Source: Rahnella bonaserana (GTDB lineage Bacteria > Pseudomonadota > Gammaproteobacteria > Enterobacterales > Enterobacteriaceae). From it: a DNA stretch of 64,000 bases. The notes beneath the pieces were generated by a model, which saw only the letters and a list, made by a program, of their open reading frames with translations, did not search any database and was not told the DNA's origin. Within the stretch, counting starts at the first letter, position 1, and the number at the start of each line of letters is the position of its first letter. A program made the translations under genes and the position numbers. Location: positions 124,001-188,000 of the forward strand of contig NZ_JAFMOW010000066.1 in the NCBI RefSeq assembly GCF_019049675.1. The letters run 5' to 3'. This document shows, piece by piece, positions 48,154-57,651 of this stretch.

Positions 48154-49731
48154 ATGAGCGAAAATATTCACAAGCACCGTATCCTGATCCTCGATTTCGG
48201 CTCCCAGTACACCCAACTTGTTGCACGCCGCGTGCGTGAACTGGGTGTCTATTGCGAACTCTGGGCCTGGGACGTAACCGAAGCCCAAATCCGCGAATTC
48301 AATCCAAACGGGATCATCCTGTCCGGCGGCCCGGAAAGTACCACCGAGCATGACAGCCCGCGCGCCCCTGATTACGTCTTCGAAGCCGGTGTGCCGGTTC
48401 TGGGCGTCTGCTACGGCATGCAAACCATGGCGATGCAGTTAGGCGGCCATGTTGAAGGCTCAAACGAGCGCGAATTTGGTTATGCGCAGGTTGAAGTTCA
48501 GACTGAAAGCGCGCTGATCCGCGATATTCAGGATGCCCTGAGCGAGAACAACAAACCGCTGCTCGACGTCTGGATGAGCCACGGCGATAAAGTGACGGCT
48601 ATCCCGTCTGATTTCGTGACCGTTGCCAGCACTGAGACTTGCCCGTTTGCCATTATGGCCAACGAAGAAAAACGCTTCTACGGTGTGCAGTTCCACCCGG
48701 AAGTGACGCACACCCGTCAGGGCCTGCGTATGCTCGAACGTTTCGTGATGGATATCTGCGAGTGCGAAGCTCTGTGGACACCCGCGAAAATCATCGAAGA
48801 CGCCGTTGAACGCCTGCGTGTGCAGATTGGCGACGACCACGTGATCCTTGGCCTGTCCGGTGGCGTAGATTCCTCCGTGACCGCGATGCTGCTGCATCGT
48901 GCCATCGGTGAGCGTCTGACCTGCGTTTTCGTCGATAACGGCCTGCTGCGTCTGAATGAAGCGGATCAGGTTCTGGAAATGTTCGGTGACCGTTTCGGCC
49001 TGAACATCGTTCACGTCGCTGCCGAAGATCGTTTCCTGTCTGCGCTGGCGGGTGTTGATGAACCTGAAGCCAAACGTAAAATCATCGGTCGCGTCTTCGT
49101 TGAAGTATTCGACGAAGAAGCCTGCAAGCAGGATGAAGTGAAATGGCTGGCGCAGGGCACCATCTACCCTGACGTGATTGAATCTGCCGCTTCTGCTACC
49201 GGCAAAGCGCACGTGATCAAATCGCACCATAACGTGGGCGGTCTGCCTAAAGAAATGAAACTGGGTCTGGTTGAGCCGCTGAAAGAGCTATTCAAGGACG
49301 AAGTGCGTAAAATCGGTCTGGAACTCGGTCTGCCATACGACATGCTTTACCGTCACCCGTTCCCTGGACCTGGTTTAGGCGTTCGCGTGCTGGGCGAAGT
49401 GAAGAAAGAGTATTGCGACCTGTTGCGTCGTGCCGATGCGATTTTCATCGAAGAACTGCATAAAGCTGATTTGTACAACAAAGTCAGCCAGGCCTTCACC
49501 GTCTTCCTGCCCGTCCGCTCCGTTGGCGTGATGGGCGATGGCCGTAAATATGACTGGGTGGTTTCCCTGCGCGCAGTAGAGACTATCGACTTCATGACCG
49601 CGCACTGGGCGCACCTGCCGTACGATTTCCTCGGCCGCTGCTCCAACCGCATCATCAACGAAGTTAACGGCATTTCCCGCGTGGTGTATGACATCTCCGG
49701 TAAGCCGCCGGCAACGATTGAGTGGGAATAA
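48154..49731 (+). CDS. guaA: GMP synthase (glutamine-hydrolysing)
   Basis: A 525-residue enzyme turning XMP to GMP with ATP and glutamine. The class I amidotransferase domain has the Cys of [10 protein letters not shown] and the His/Glu of FHPEVTHT. The ATP-pyrophosphatase domain has the PP-loop [10 protein letters not shown]. The C-terminal dimerisation domain ends in PPATIEWE. The ATG at 48154 gives the E. coli length. Confidence 0.98.
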   Translation: MSENIHKHRILILDFGSQYTQLVARRVRELGVYCELWAWDVTEAQIREFNPNGIILSGGPESTTEHDSPRAPDYVFEAGVPVLGVCYGMQTMAMQLGGHVEGSNEREFGYAQVEVQTESALIRDIQDALSENNKPLLDVWMSHGDKVTAIPSDFVTVASTETCPFAIMANEEKRFYGVQFHPEVTHTRQGLRMLERFVMDICECEALWTPAKIIEDAVERLRVQIGDDHVILGLSGGVDSSVTAMLLHRAIGERLTCVFVDNGLLRLNEADQVLEMFGDRFGLNIVHVAAEDRFLSALAGVDEPEAKRKIIGRVFVEVFDEEACKQDEVKWLAQGTIYPDVIESAASATGKAHVIKSHHNVGGLPKEMKLGLVEPLKELFKDEVRKIGLELGLPYDMLYRHPFPGPGLGVRVLGEVKKEYCDLLRRADAIFIEELHKADLYNKVSQAFTVFLPVRSVGVMGDGRKYDWVVSLRAVETIDFMTAHWAHLPYDFLGRCSNRIINEVNGISRVVYDISGKPPATIEWE

Positions 49732-49760
49732 GTTTTAGCGAAAGCTGAACCTGACCCCAT

Positions 49761-49800
49761 AAAAACGCCAGTGTGATCGCAAGATCCACTGGCGTTTTTT
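49761..49800. terminator. bidirectional terminator after guaA
   Basis: The stem AAAAACGCCAGTG/CACTGGCGTTTTT with a loop of 13 bases has A- and T-runs at its two sides. It serves guaA and the convergent quinone reductase gene. Confidence 0.9.
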
Positions 49801-49823
49801 ATGCCTGAAAATCACTCAGAGTA

Positions 49824-50597
49824 TTATTTCAGATGCGCGGCAAACCCTTTTCTCTCTGGCGTAATGTCCGCTTTTAGCGTCAGTGCCGGAATATCATAAT
49901 CACCGCCATTTTGCTGACGGAATGGAACAGGCGATGTACTGTCCAGTGTATTCAGCCTTTCCGCCAGTTCGTGGCGCATGTGCGCATAACGGGTTTCATC
50001 CGTGCGGTCGGTGCGATAAAACACCAGCGGCGGAAGGACGGTGAACCCCGGATAGTGCAGGATGCCGTGGTTGATCGGGAACAGCAAATCATCGATCGGG
50101 CCATTGATACCCCGCGCACTGTAATGCGGTTCCCAGCCGCCGGTTGTGACCATCAGCATGGCGCGTTTACCGGCCATGTTGCCTTCTCCGTAACGGTCCC
50201 CCCAGTGTTTATCGGAATGCTCGCCGACGCCGTAAGCAAAACCATAGGCGTAAACGCGTTCCACCCAGCCTTTCATGATCGCAGGCATAGAGAACCACCA
50301 CAGCGGGAACTGGAAAATCACGGTGTCTGCCCACTGTAACTTTTCCTGCTCGGCGGCGATGTCAGGGCTTTGCGTACCATTCTTGTAGGCGCGTTGAGAA
50401 TCCTGCGATGGCTTGAAAGGTCCCGGCGCAGGCGCGGTATTGTCTCCGGCATCCAGCGCGGCTTTCCACTGCATGGCATACAAATCTGAAACCTGCACAT
50501 TGTGCCCGGCAGCCTGTAAATGACTGACAGCAAAATCCTTCAGGGAACCGTTTAACGATTGTGATTCGGGGTGGGCATACACGATCAAAATATTCAT
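49824..50597 (-). CDS. NAD(P)H-quinone oxidoreductase, flavodoxin-like
   Basis: A 257-residue FMN/FAD flavodoxin-fold reductase of the NQO1/MdaB/KefF superfamily. The N-terminal phosphate-binding segment ILIVYAHPESQSLNGSL and the FQFPLWWFSMPAIMKGW block are characteristic. It probably performs two-electron reduction of quinones or electrophiles in the cytoplasm. It is divergent from a LysR-type regulator across 85 bp, a common layout for such stress genes, so that regulator probably controls it. Confidence 0.85.
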   Translation of the reverse strand: MNILIVYAHPESQSLNGSLKDFAVSHLQAAGHNVQVSDLYAMQWKAALDAGDNTAPAPGPFKPSQDSQRAYKNGTQSPDIAAEQEKLQWADTVIFQFPLWWFSMPAIMKGWVERVYAYGFAYGVGEHSDKHWGDRYGEGNMAGKRAMLMVTTGGWEPHYSARGINGPIDDLLFPINHGILHYPGFTVLPPLVFYRTDRTDETRYAHMRHELAERLNTLDSTSPVPFRQQNGGDYDIPALTLKADITPERKGFAAHLK

Positions 50598-50682
50598 GAC
50601 GACATCTCCGGTGAGTGATGAACGCAGAGTAGGCCGCTCTGGGGTATAGTTAAAATGAATTGATCATATAACAGGTATAGTG

Positions 50683-51576
50683 ATGAGTAATTTCGGGCGT
50701 TTGGATCTGAATTTATTACTGACGCTGGATGTCCTGCTTGCAGAGCAAAACGTCACACGTGCTGCGCAGCGTCGTCATCTTTCACAGCCATCGGTCAGTG
50801 TGCAACTGGCGAAACTGCGTGAATTTTTCGACGATCCGCTGCTGCTGCCGGGTCCGCGGGGAATGCGTCCGACTGCACGTGCCGATGAATTACGTGAACC
50901 GCTACGACAGGCACTGGCTGCTCTCGAAAATGCTGTCGCGACGGGTGAAACCTTTGACCCGTCGACAGCGAAGAATACCTGGAAACTGGGCGCCGCGGAT
51001 TACGGCGAATCCACCATTGTATTACCCGCATTGCAGGCGCTGCGTGTGGCCGCGCCTTCCGCGCGACTGGCTATTTTTGAAACGTCGCCTGCGCGCATTA
51101 TCCGTAAAATGGAACAGGGTACGCTGGACCTGGCATTCCACACCGGTGAGGCGGTCATGAACAGCCTGCACAGCAGATTGTTGTTTGCCGAGCGATATGT
51201 TCTGGTGAGCAGAAAACAGCATCCGCAGGTGAAAGGCGAGATATCCCTTTCAGATTTTTGCACACTGGAACATGTGATCGTTTCACCCGATGGGGGTGGT
51301 TTCTCTGGCAATACCGATATCGCGCTGGCGGCGATGGGTTTATCCCGCCGCGTCGTAATGTCGGTGCCGCATTTCCTGTTTGTCGTTCAGGTGCTGATCA
51401 CGACAGATCTGGTGTCGATGCTGCCGGAACGTCTGGTACGTGGAAATTCTGCTTTGCACATGACGGAACCGCCGCTGGATGTGCCGGGTTTTGAGATGTA
51501 CATGGTGTGGCACGAGCGCGCGCATCGTGACCCTTCACACCAGTGGCTGCGCGAGTTTATTGTGGATTCGGTATGA
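50683..51576 (+). CDS. LysR-family transcriptional regulator
   Basis: A 297-residue LTTR. The N-terminal winged helix (QNVTRAAQRRHLSQPSVSVQLAKLREFF) is followed by a substrate-binding-like effector domain. The ATG at 50683 is preferred over the GTG at 50680 immediately before it. The gene diverges from the flavodoxin-like quinone reductase and probably regulates it. A terminator overlaps the stop codon. Confidence 0.9.
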   Translation: MSNFGRLDLNLLLTLDVLLAEQNVTRAAQRRHLSQPSVSVQLAKLREFFDDPLLLPGPRGMRPTARADELREPLRQALAALENAVATGETFDPSTAKNTWKLGAADYGESTIVLPALQALRVAAPSARLAIFETSPARIIRKMEQGTLDLAFHTGEAVMNSLHSRLLFAERYVLVSRKQHPQVKGEISLSDFCTLEHVIVSPDGGGFSGNTDIALAAMGLSRRVVMSVPHFLFVVQVLITTDLVSMLPERLVRGNSALHMTEPPLDVPGFEMYMVWHERAHRDPSHQWLREFIVDSV

Positions 51577-51605
51577 AAAAAGGCAGCCATCTGGCTGCCT
51601 TTTTT
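51576..51605 (+). terminator. LysR gene terminator
   Basis: The stem AAAAAAGGCAGCCA/TGGCTGCCTTTTTT with a two-base centre starts at the stop codon. The symmetric A/T runs also suit the convergent lipoprotein gene. Confidence 0.9.
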
Positions 51606-51623
51606 GTGATGCTGTGACGAGAA

Positions 51624-52283
51624 TTATTCGTTAAACAACTTGGTATCGTTTGCCAGACTATCGACCACGACTTTCAAATCGTTCGCGGTAACTTTTTGTG
51701 TATCGTTAGAAACTTGTTTGCCGAAGCCTTTACGGACAACTTTGATCACCGGTTTACCGGTTGCTGAGTCAATCAGCTCACCTTCAAAGTAAACTTCGGT
51801 ATCACGGGTACGGTGGCCGGTCGCCGTTTCAGTACCGGCAATGACCAGGGCAACCGGGATCACTTCATAGAATTGCAGACCTTCAGCAGAAGTATCCACA
51901 CCGGTGATTGCACCTTTAAAGATTAAGGTACGCGGCCCCGCGTGATCGGTCAGCGGCAAACGCTCCGCGAGCGCAGGTTTCATACGGCTGTTAGCGTAAT
52001 CGAGTACACCCTGAAGCGTCTCTTTACTGATTTGTTCAGTTGGCTGAGGTTCAGGATAGAACTTAATAGGTTCGTATTTAATGTAGGAATAATTTTCTTT
52101 CTTGAAAGAAGGATCTATCCAACGAAGTACAGGGGTACCCGATGCGGTTTTAACTTCCTTCAGCCCGGAATAATCTCCTAAAAAACCGGAGAATTTTTCA
52201 GTCTTAGTAATGTGGCTGGTGCAACCGGCTAAAAACAGTGCGCCAGCGACTGCAGCAACCTGCATCAGTTTTGTTCTTTTCAT
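51624..52283 (-). CDS. DUF3313 lipoprotein
   Basis: A 219-residue lipoprotein. The signal peptide MKRTKLMQVAAVAGA ends in the lipobox FLAGC, followed by a DUF3313-type domain (YFEGELIDSATGKPVIKVV). The position-2 residue after Cys is Thr rather than Asp, so outer-membrane sorting is expected. The function is unknown. I chose the ATG at 52283 with GAGGG upstream. The frame extends ten codons further without a binding site. Confidence 0.82.
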   Translation of the reverse strand: MKRTKLMQVAAVAGALFLAGCTSHITKTEKFSGFLGDYSGLKEVKTASGTPVLRWIDPSFKKENYSYIKYEPIKFYPEPQPTEQISKETLQGVLDYANSRMKPALAERLPLTDHAGPRTLIFKGAITGVDTSAEGLQFYEVIPVALVIAGTETATGHRTRDTEVYFEGELIDSATGKPVIKVVRKGFGKQVSNDTQKVTANDLKVVVDSLANDTKLFNE

Positions 52284-52421
52284 TCGTACCCTCGGAAATT
52301 TTAAGGAAGACAAAGTATGTATAGCACCGCTGTGGAATTTAACCTCTTAACTACAAAGAAAAATTGATATCCGTCAGGATCGCGAAAATACTGTTGCGTG
52401 AGGTAATCATTTCGTCCCCAT

Positions 52422-52856
52422 TTATTTTTTTGATGAATGAAACAGATAGTATTCGCCCTTTGGGCTTTCCCCCGTAGAGATGATGTTCCAGCCTTTTGAC
52501 AGATAAAAAGCGACCGATTTTTTACTCTTTACTAAACATTTCAGCGAGCCCCGACGGGTAAACGTCTCTTCCGCAGCCTGAAGCAATGCCGAACCTGCGC
52601 CGGTTCCCTGATATTTGGGATCGACAAACAGGTTATGCAGGAAATCCTCCTGAGTGAAAATCGAGACAAATCCCAGCAAATGTCCGTCACGTTCTGCAAC
52701 CAGTATCTTTTCGCCAATCACTGCGCGATCGAAATCCTCCAGCTGAAAATCGTCTTCCAGCCACGTCCAGGTGTGCTTCCGGGAGGCCAGAAAAAGCGTG
52801 CGTAAAAACGGACGATCTGCTTCCTCATAGGGCCGGATATTGAGGGGTAATGACAA
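52422..52856 (-). CDS. GNAT family N-acetyltransferase
   Basis: A 144-residue acetyltransferase. The acetyl-CoA pyrophosphate loop is the YQGTGAGSALL segment, preceded by the beta-4 strand LHNLFVDPKY. The C-terminal AFYLSKGWNIISTGE is the usual GNAT closing motif. The acceptor is unknown. The gene stands alone, with an unstructured 180-bp region between it and the TPP riboswitch of the divergent thiM. Confidence 0.85.
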   Translation of the reverse strand: MSLPLNIRPYEEADRPFLRTLFLASRKHTWTWLEDDFQLEDFDRAVIGEKILVAERDGHLLGFVSIFTQEDFLHNLFVDPKYQGTGAGSALLQAAEETFTRRGSLKCLVKSKKSVAFYLSKGWNIISTGESPKGEYYLFHSSKK

Positions 52857-53037
52857 AAATTAAGCCTCCTTTAAAACGATGGGATGATTGCTGTCACGAG
52901 CGCGCAATCTACGACTGATACTGCCAGCGGCTTTGGGTAAGTTCAATTTGGTTTTTCCACAGGGCAACTGCAAGGAGTATTACAAGCTTACCAATTCATG
53001 ATTGATCTTCTGCCCCTCGCCGCCAATAATGCTCCCT

Positions 53038-53160
53038 TGACTCGGGGTGCCCGCTGCAGAGCAGGGCTGAGATTTTACCCGTATTACCTGATCTGGATTA
53101 TGCCAGCGTAGGGAAGTCAGGTATCTCTCCTGATACCGCCTTCTTTAGCGCCGGTAGGGA
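53038..53160 (+). promoter_or_regulatory. TPP (THI-box) riboswitch
   Basis: The aptamer spans 53038-53119. P1 is TGAC/GTCA, and the conserved CTCGGGGTGCCC, GGGCTGAGA, ACCTGATCTGGATTATGCC and GCGTAGGGAAGT blocks are all present. Downstream, GGTATC/GATACC (53120-53137) forms a hairpin. TACCG (53134-53138) can instead pair with CGGTA (53152-53156) next to the thiM ribosome binding site. These mutually exclusive pairings suggest translational control. It regulates thiMD by thiamine pyrophosphate. Confidence 0.95.
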
Positions 53161-53165
53161 GTCTT

Positions 53166-53975
53166 ATGAATATCCGACCTACCTTGTTGCCCGGCTCTTT
53201 AGCTGCCACTTCTCTGAAACAACTCCGCCTTTCTGCGCCGCTGGTCCACTGCCTGACCAACGATGTGGTGCAATCTTTTACCGCCAATGTTCTGCTGGCG
53301 CTGGGTGCGTCCCCGGCGATGGTGGTTGATCCCACCGAAGCCGCGCAGTTCAGTGCCATTGCTGATGCCTTACTGGTGAATGTCGGAACGCTGACCCGAC
53401 CTCACGCCGATGCGATGCTGGCGGCTGTTCACGCGGCAGATCTGGCCGGAAAGCCGTGGGTACTGGATCCGGTCGCTGTCGGTGGCCTGAGCTGGCGAAC
53501 CGAATTTTGTCTTGAACTCATCAAACGAAAACCCGCCGCCATCCGTGGTAATGCGTCCGAAATTCTTGCACTCAGTGGACTCAGCGCCTCCGGTCGCGGC
53601 GTTGACAGCGGCGACGACTCCCTGTCAGCTTTACCTGCCGCACAACAGCTGGCACGTAAAACCGGCGCGATTGTCGCTGTCACGGGTGAAACGGATTATG
53701 TCACTGACGGCGAACGCAGCCGGTCCGTAGCAGGCGGACATCCGATGATGACCCGCATTGTCGGCACCGGATGCGCCCTGTCAGCCGTGGTGGCGGCCTT
53801 TGTGGCTTTACCGGGCGACCGGCTGGATAACGTTGCTGCTGCCTGCCGCGTGATGTCATGTGCCGGTGAGCGTGCCTGTGCAGCCACAAACGGACCGGGC
53901 AGTTTCACGCCTCAGTTCCTCGATAATCTGTATTTGATAGATGAGCAGTGGCTGAACGGGGAGGAGAGGCAATGA
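53166..53975 (+). CDS. thiM: hydroxyethylthiazole kinase
   Basis: A 269-residue ribokinase-like enzyme phosphorylating the thiazole moiety of thiamine for salvage. Conserved parts are [20 protein letters not shown], the VLDPVAVG segment and the catalytic loop [15 protein letters not shown] with its Cys. The ATG at 53166 follows GGGAG. The gene is controlled by the TPP riboswitch directly upstream and overlaps thiD by four bases. Confidence 0.96.
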   Translation: MNIRPTLLPGSLAATSLKQLRLSAPLVHCLTNDVVQSFTANVLLALGASPAMVVDPTEAAQFSAIADALLVNVGTLTRPHADAMLAAVHAADLAGKPWVLDPVAVGGLSWRTEFCLELIKRKPAAIRGNASEILALSGLSASGRGVDSGDDSLSALPAAQQLARKTGAIVAVTGETDYVTDGERSRSVAGGHPMMTRIVGTGCALSAVVAAFVALPGDRLDNVAAACRVMSCAGERACAATNGPGSFTPQFLDNLYLIDEQWLNGEERQ

Positions 53976-54772
53976 AACGGATTAATGCACTGACGATTGC
54001 CGGCACGGATCCGAGCGGCGGAGCGGGGATCCAGGCAGATTTGAAAGCCTTCTCGGCGCTGGGTGCGTACGGTACCAGCGTGATCACCGCGCTGGTGGCG
54101 CAGAATACCCGCGGCGTGCAGTCGGTTTATAACATTGAGCCGGAGTTTGTTTCAGCGCAGCTGGATTCCGTCCTGAGCGACGTTCGTATCGACAGTACGA
54201 AAATCGGCATGCTGGCAAACAGTCAGATTGTGGAAGTGGTTGCGGAGCGGCTCAGACATTATCAGCCGCCGTTTGTGGTGCTGGATACCGTGATGCTGGC
54301 GAAGAGTGGCGATCCGCTGTTACTGCCGGAAGCCGTGGATGCCGTGCGCCGTTTGCTGATCCCACAGGTGTCCATTATTACGCCAAACCTGCCTGAAGCC
54401 GCCGCGTTGCTGGAGTGTGCGACAGCCACCAGTGAAACCGAAATGCGTGAGCAGGGAGAAGCCTTGCTGGCGATGGGATGTGGCGCGGTGTTGATGAAAG
54501 GCGGGCATCTGAGTGATGAGGAAAGCCCTGACTGGCTGTTTATGGCCGGTTCACGCGAGCGGTTTACCGCGCCGCGTGTCGACACCCGTCACACTCATGG
54601 CACGGGATGTACCTTATCAGCGGCACTGGCAGCATTGCGACCGCGACATAACAACTGGGCCGATACCGTACGCGAAGCCAAAGAATATTTGCAACAGGCA
54701 CTGATGCAGGCCGATTCCCTGGAAGTCGGCCACGGCATCGGGCCGGTACACCATTTCCACGGCTGGTGGTAA
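53972..54772 (+). CDS. thiD: hydroxymethylpyrimidine (phospho)kinase
   Basis: A 266-residue kinase phosphorylating HMP and HMP-P in thiamine synthesis. The N-terminal [18 protein letters not shown] binding loop and the C-terminal [15 protein letters not shown] catalytic motif are typical. The ATG at 53972 has GGAGAGG upstream and overlaps the thiM stop (ATGA), so the two are translated together. In E. coli thiD also follows thiM. Confidence 0.96.
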   Translation: MKRINALTIAGTDPSGGAGIQADLKAFSALGAYGTSVITALVAQNTRGVQSVYNIEPEFVSAQLDSVLSDVRIDSTKIGMLANSQIVEVVAERLRHYQPPFVVLDTVMLAKSGDPLLLPEAVDAVRRLLIPQVSIITPNLPEAAALLECATATSETEMREQGEALLAMGCGAVLMKGGHLSDEESPDWLFMAGSRERFTAPRVDTRHTHGTGCTLSAALAALRPRHNNWADTVREAKEYLQQALMQADSLEVGHGIGPVHHFHGWW

Positions 54773-54779
54773 CAGCAGG

Positions 54780-55628
54780 TTAAGCGCGGCGCTGGGTTTC
54801 GCTCAGCGCCTGTTCAGCCTGATGAAATTTCGTCAGGGCCTGTTGCAGATGCCCGGCGTCAAACGGGTTAAGCGGATAGAATTTCTCTTCTTTACGCGGG
54901 CGCAGCATGATGCGGATGTTGTTTGCTGAAACCCGTTCAAAAAGATAGCTGGCGATCTCCTCGTTTTCTTCGTCCTTCCACGACAGCAGCAATGCTGCGT
55001 GCTCGCCGGTGCGGCGGCCAATAAATTGTTCGTGGGACCACAGACCTTCAAATTCGCCATCTTTTTGGAGTTTTTTACCGCTGAACCACGGTGATTCTGC
55101 CAGTGTCCACAAAGCCTGCGGTGAGATTTCCTGATGTAACTGACGCCACAGTGGGCGGTTGTTGTCCATCTGCCAGCAGGCCATACCGAGATAATCATTC
55201 AGCTCGCGCCAGTCGCTTTCCAGCCTTTCCCGCAACTCAGGTTCCTGCAAATGGATGAATTGTTGCAGGCCGGTCGCCTGATCGCCGAGTTTGTTATAGG
55301 CAATAACGGTCATGGTGCGGGGTTTGCGACGGAAGGTCACCCACAGTAAAAATTTAGGGATGCGGAAGGTAATCGCCTGTACGGTGAGCTTGTAACGGTT
55401 GCCACGGGATAGCACCAGTCCATTCGAAGTGCCGCGTTTATCCTGATAATTTCTCACTACCACCACGCTGTTCTGGCCCATCCAGCCCGTCACGTAATGT
55501 TCTTTTTCACTTTCAGCCACATCCAGATCTTGCACGATCTGCGTGATTTTCTCGTTATCGAGTTGAGAGAGGGAAAGGGACTGATCTGCGCTGTAATAGC
55601 TTTTTTTCAGGGGGACGGCAGCTGGCAT
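54780..55628 (-). CDS. conserved protein of unknown function
   Basis: A soluble protein of about 282 residues that I do not recognise. It has no signal peptide. One hydrophobic stretch (FRIPKFLLWVTF) is too short and basic-flanked to be a clear membrane helix. The C-terminal half is rich in Trp, Glu and Lys, and the C-terminus is helical and charged (QALTKFHQAEQALSETQRR). The start is uncertain between ATG 55628 and GTG 55640. It converges on thiD with an eight-base gap. Coding character and length make it a real gene. Confidence 0.7.
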   Translation of the reverse strand: MPAAVPLKKSYYSADQSLSLSQLDNEKITQIVQDLDVAESEKEHYVTGWMGQNSVVVVRNYQDKRGTSNGLVLSRGNRYKLTVQAITFRIPKFLLWVTFRRKPRTMTVIAYNKLGDQATGLQQFIHLQEPELRERLESDWRELNDYLGMACWQMDNNRPLWRQLHQEISPQALWTLAESPWFSGKKLQKDGEFEGLWSHEQFIGRRTGEHAALLLSWKDEENEEIASYLFERVSANNIRIMLRPRKEEKFYPLNPFDAGHLQQALTKFHQAEQALSETQRRA

Positions 55629-55774
55629 AAGAGTATCCACGGTATTGATGTGGTTTACAGCTTACACTAAGTTGTCATACAGATTTTAGGGCTAACCCGC
55701 AAAAATTGAACGCCGTCGCGTGAGGCGTATTTTATTGCAGTCTGAGAAAATTTGCTTATCAGAGGGGACATCAG

Positions 55775-56461
55775 TTATTCGGCATCAAACCAGTCGCTGT
55801 TCTGTTCGGCAATGGGTGTGATGGTCGAAATCATCTCCTGCAGATGGATACGGATGGCTTTTTCCGCGGCATCCGGGTCACGTGCTTTTAGCCCTTCGAA
55901 GATGGCGTAATGCTGCGCAATCAGACTTTCCGGAGGTGACACCTTACTTAGCGTCAAAAAGCGTACGCGATCCATGGTCGCTTTAATGTGTTCGACCGTT
56001 TCCCACGCCAGTTTGCAATCAATGATTTGCGCAATTGTGCGGTGGAATTCATCGTCGAGCAGTAGAAATTCCTGCGTCTGCAGGCTTTTTGCTGCCAGCG
56101 TCTGGCGTTCGAGATTGTGTCCGAGCAGCGCCAGATCTTTGTCTGTCGCGACCATTGCCGCACGACGCACCACAGCAGTTTCGACGGCTTCACGAATGAA
56201 ACGGCCGTCAGCTACCCGTTTTGATGAAATCTTCATCACATAGGTACCGCGCTGCGGCAAAACCTGAACCAGTCCGGCTTCCGCCAGTTTGATAAAGGCT
56301 TCGCGAACCGGCTGGCGGGATACGTTGAAACGGGTGGATATTTCTTTTTCCGACAGAAATGCTCCCGGTGCGATAGCACAGGTGACGATGTCCTGACGCA
56401 AGGTGCGGTAAATCTGCTGATTAACCGGCACATTACTGAGAAATTCAAAGGAGTCTGTCAT
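55775..56461 (-). CDS. GntR-family (FCD) regulator
   Basis: A 228-residue regulator with an N-terminal winged helix (SEKEISTRFNVSRQPVREAFIKLAEAGLV) and a C-terminal all-helical FCD effector domain. Its FCD metal-site residues are suggested by LDDEFHRTIAQ and RIHLQEM. Such proteins usually sense organic acids or sugar acids. It lies 81 bp downstream of the AraC gene in the same direction. Its target is unknown: the sugar gene cluster or the MFS carriers nearby are candidates. The ATG at 56461 is preferred to TTG 56467. Confidence 0.87.
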   Translation of the reverse strand: MTDSFEFLSNVPVNQQIYRTLRQDIVTCAIAPGAFLSEKEISTRFNVSRQPVREAFIKLAEAGLVQVLPQRGTYVMKISSKRVADGRFIREAVETAVVRRAAMVATDKDLALLGHNLERQTLAAKSLQTQEFLLLDDEFHRTIAQIIDCKLAWETVEHIKATMDRVRFLTLSKVSPPESLIAQHYAIFEGLKARDPDAAEKAIRIHLQEMISTITPIAEQNSDWFDAE

Positions 56462-56542
56462 GGGCAAATGTTGTCTTTATAGTCGGGAAGCCACAATACT
56501 AACATGAGTTTTCTCAGGATTTTGAGATTGTTAGCGCAAGAA

Positions 56543-57379
56543 TTACTGTGAATTGATATGTTCACGACAATACAGTTTTTTGTAGGCAGCGGGTGTGATG
56601 CCCAGCAGTTTGCGAAATACCCGCCGGAAATACGCCACATCATTAAAACCGGTCAGACGTGCCACATCTGCAACGTTTCCGGTATTAGCCAGTAAAAGCT
56701 TTTCAGCCGCCGTCACCCGTTGCTTATGCAGCGCATCGGTCAGTGTCATCTGGAACGTCAGACGGTACACCCGCCCAAGATAATCTGCGTTGCAATGCAA
56801 GCGTTCAGCCAGCTCTGTCGCACCCAGCGGCAAATGAAATTGTGTGGTGATCAGCTGTCGGGCTTTATACGCCAGCGCCACGCCGGGACCATCAGGTTCG
56901 ACGTTTTCCGGCCAGGCGCGGCAGACTTCTTGTAAAAGTAATATCAAAAACAGCTCAAGTGAGTTTCCGCCACGTTCCTGCTCATATAAAAATAATCTGA
57001 ACAACGTCAGAATAGTTTCTCTGTCTTTGACTTTACAGTGTTGTGGAATATCCAGCTGTAAAGAGGGATTATTTTGCTGTGATTGAATCATTGCCACATC
57101 TTTCACGAAATCAAAATGCAGCCAGTAAAATTTTAAGTCAGAATCGAAAGTGGTTAAGCCTTTATGTTCACGCCCGGGAAATAATAATAAGCTTTCGCCT
57201 TCATGCAGATCAAAACGGGTATTTTCTTCCTGCAACGACAGGGTGCCACGGACCACGTAAATTAACTCATGCGAACTGAGTCTCCGGGTCGGATGTGTGC
57301 CAATCCCCCTTGAAATGAATAAGCCACCATTTTGAACCTTCAACGGGTAATTTACTGGAAACGCGAGAGATTCAGTCAT
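56543..57379 (-). CDS. AraC-family regulator
   Basis: A 278-residue activator. An N-terminal cupin-like arabinose-binding domain (ELIYVVRGTLSLQEENTRFDLHEGE) is followed by two C-terminal helix-turn-helix motifs (LGATELAERLHCNADYLGRVYR and VADVARLTGFNDVAYFRRVFRK). It is divergent from the GPH transporter and GH127 genes across 272 bp, so it is the likely activator of that operon, with an arabinose-type sugar as plausible inducer. Confidence 0.9.
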   Translation of the reverse strand: MTESLAFPVNYPLKVQNGGLFISRGIGTHPTRRLSSHELIYVVRGTLSLQEENTRFDLHEGESLLLFPGREHKGLTTFDSDLKFYWLHFDFVKDVAMIQSQQNNPSLQLDIPQHCKVKDRETILTLFRLFLYEQERGGNSLELFLILLLQEVCRAWPENVEPDGPGVALAYKARQLITTQFHLPLGATELAERLHCNADYLGRVYRLTFQMTLTDALHKQRVTAAEKLLLANTGNVADVARLTGFNDVAYFRRVFRKLLGITPAAYKKLYCREHINSQ

Positions 57380-57651
57380 AACTCAGGCTCCTGGCGGGAT
57401 GTTAAAGCATGACAGTAGCACAGGGATGGGCGACTGCCGGTGACGTGGCGGGAGGTTTTGATCTGCTTCACAGATTGAAACGACAAGTCGGAATTGTCCC
57501 GTTTAACTACTTTATCCTCCTCTTGTTGACGTGATGCCTCTGTGCCAGATTGACCTCGTACCTTATTTATTCTTCGGAATGATGTGAATAATCAGTCTTA
57601 TTTATCCTGTTCCTGTTGCTTATTAATAACGATATAAAAGCGAGGAAAAAA

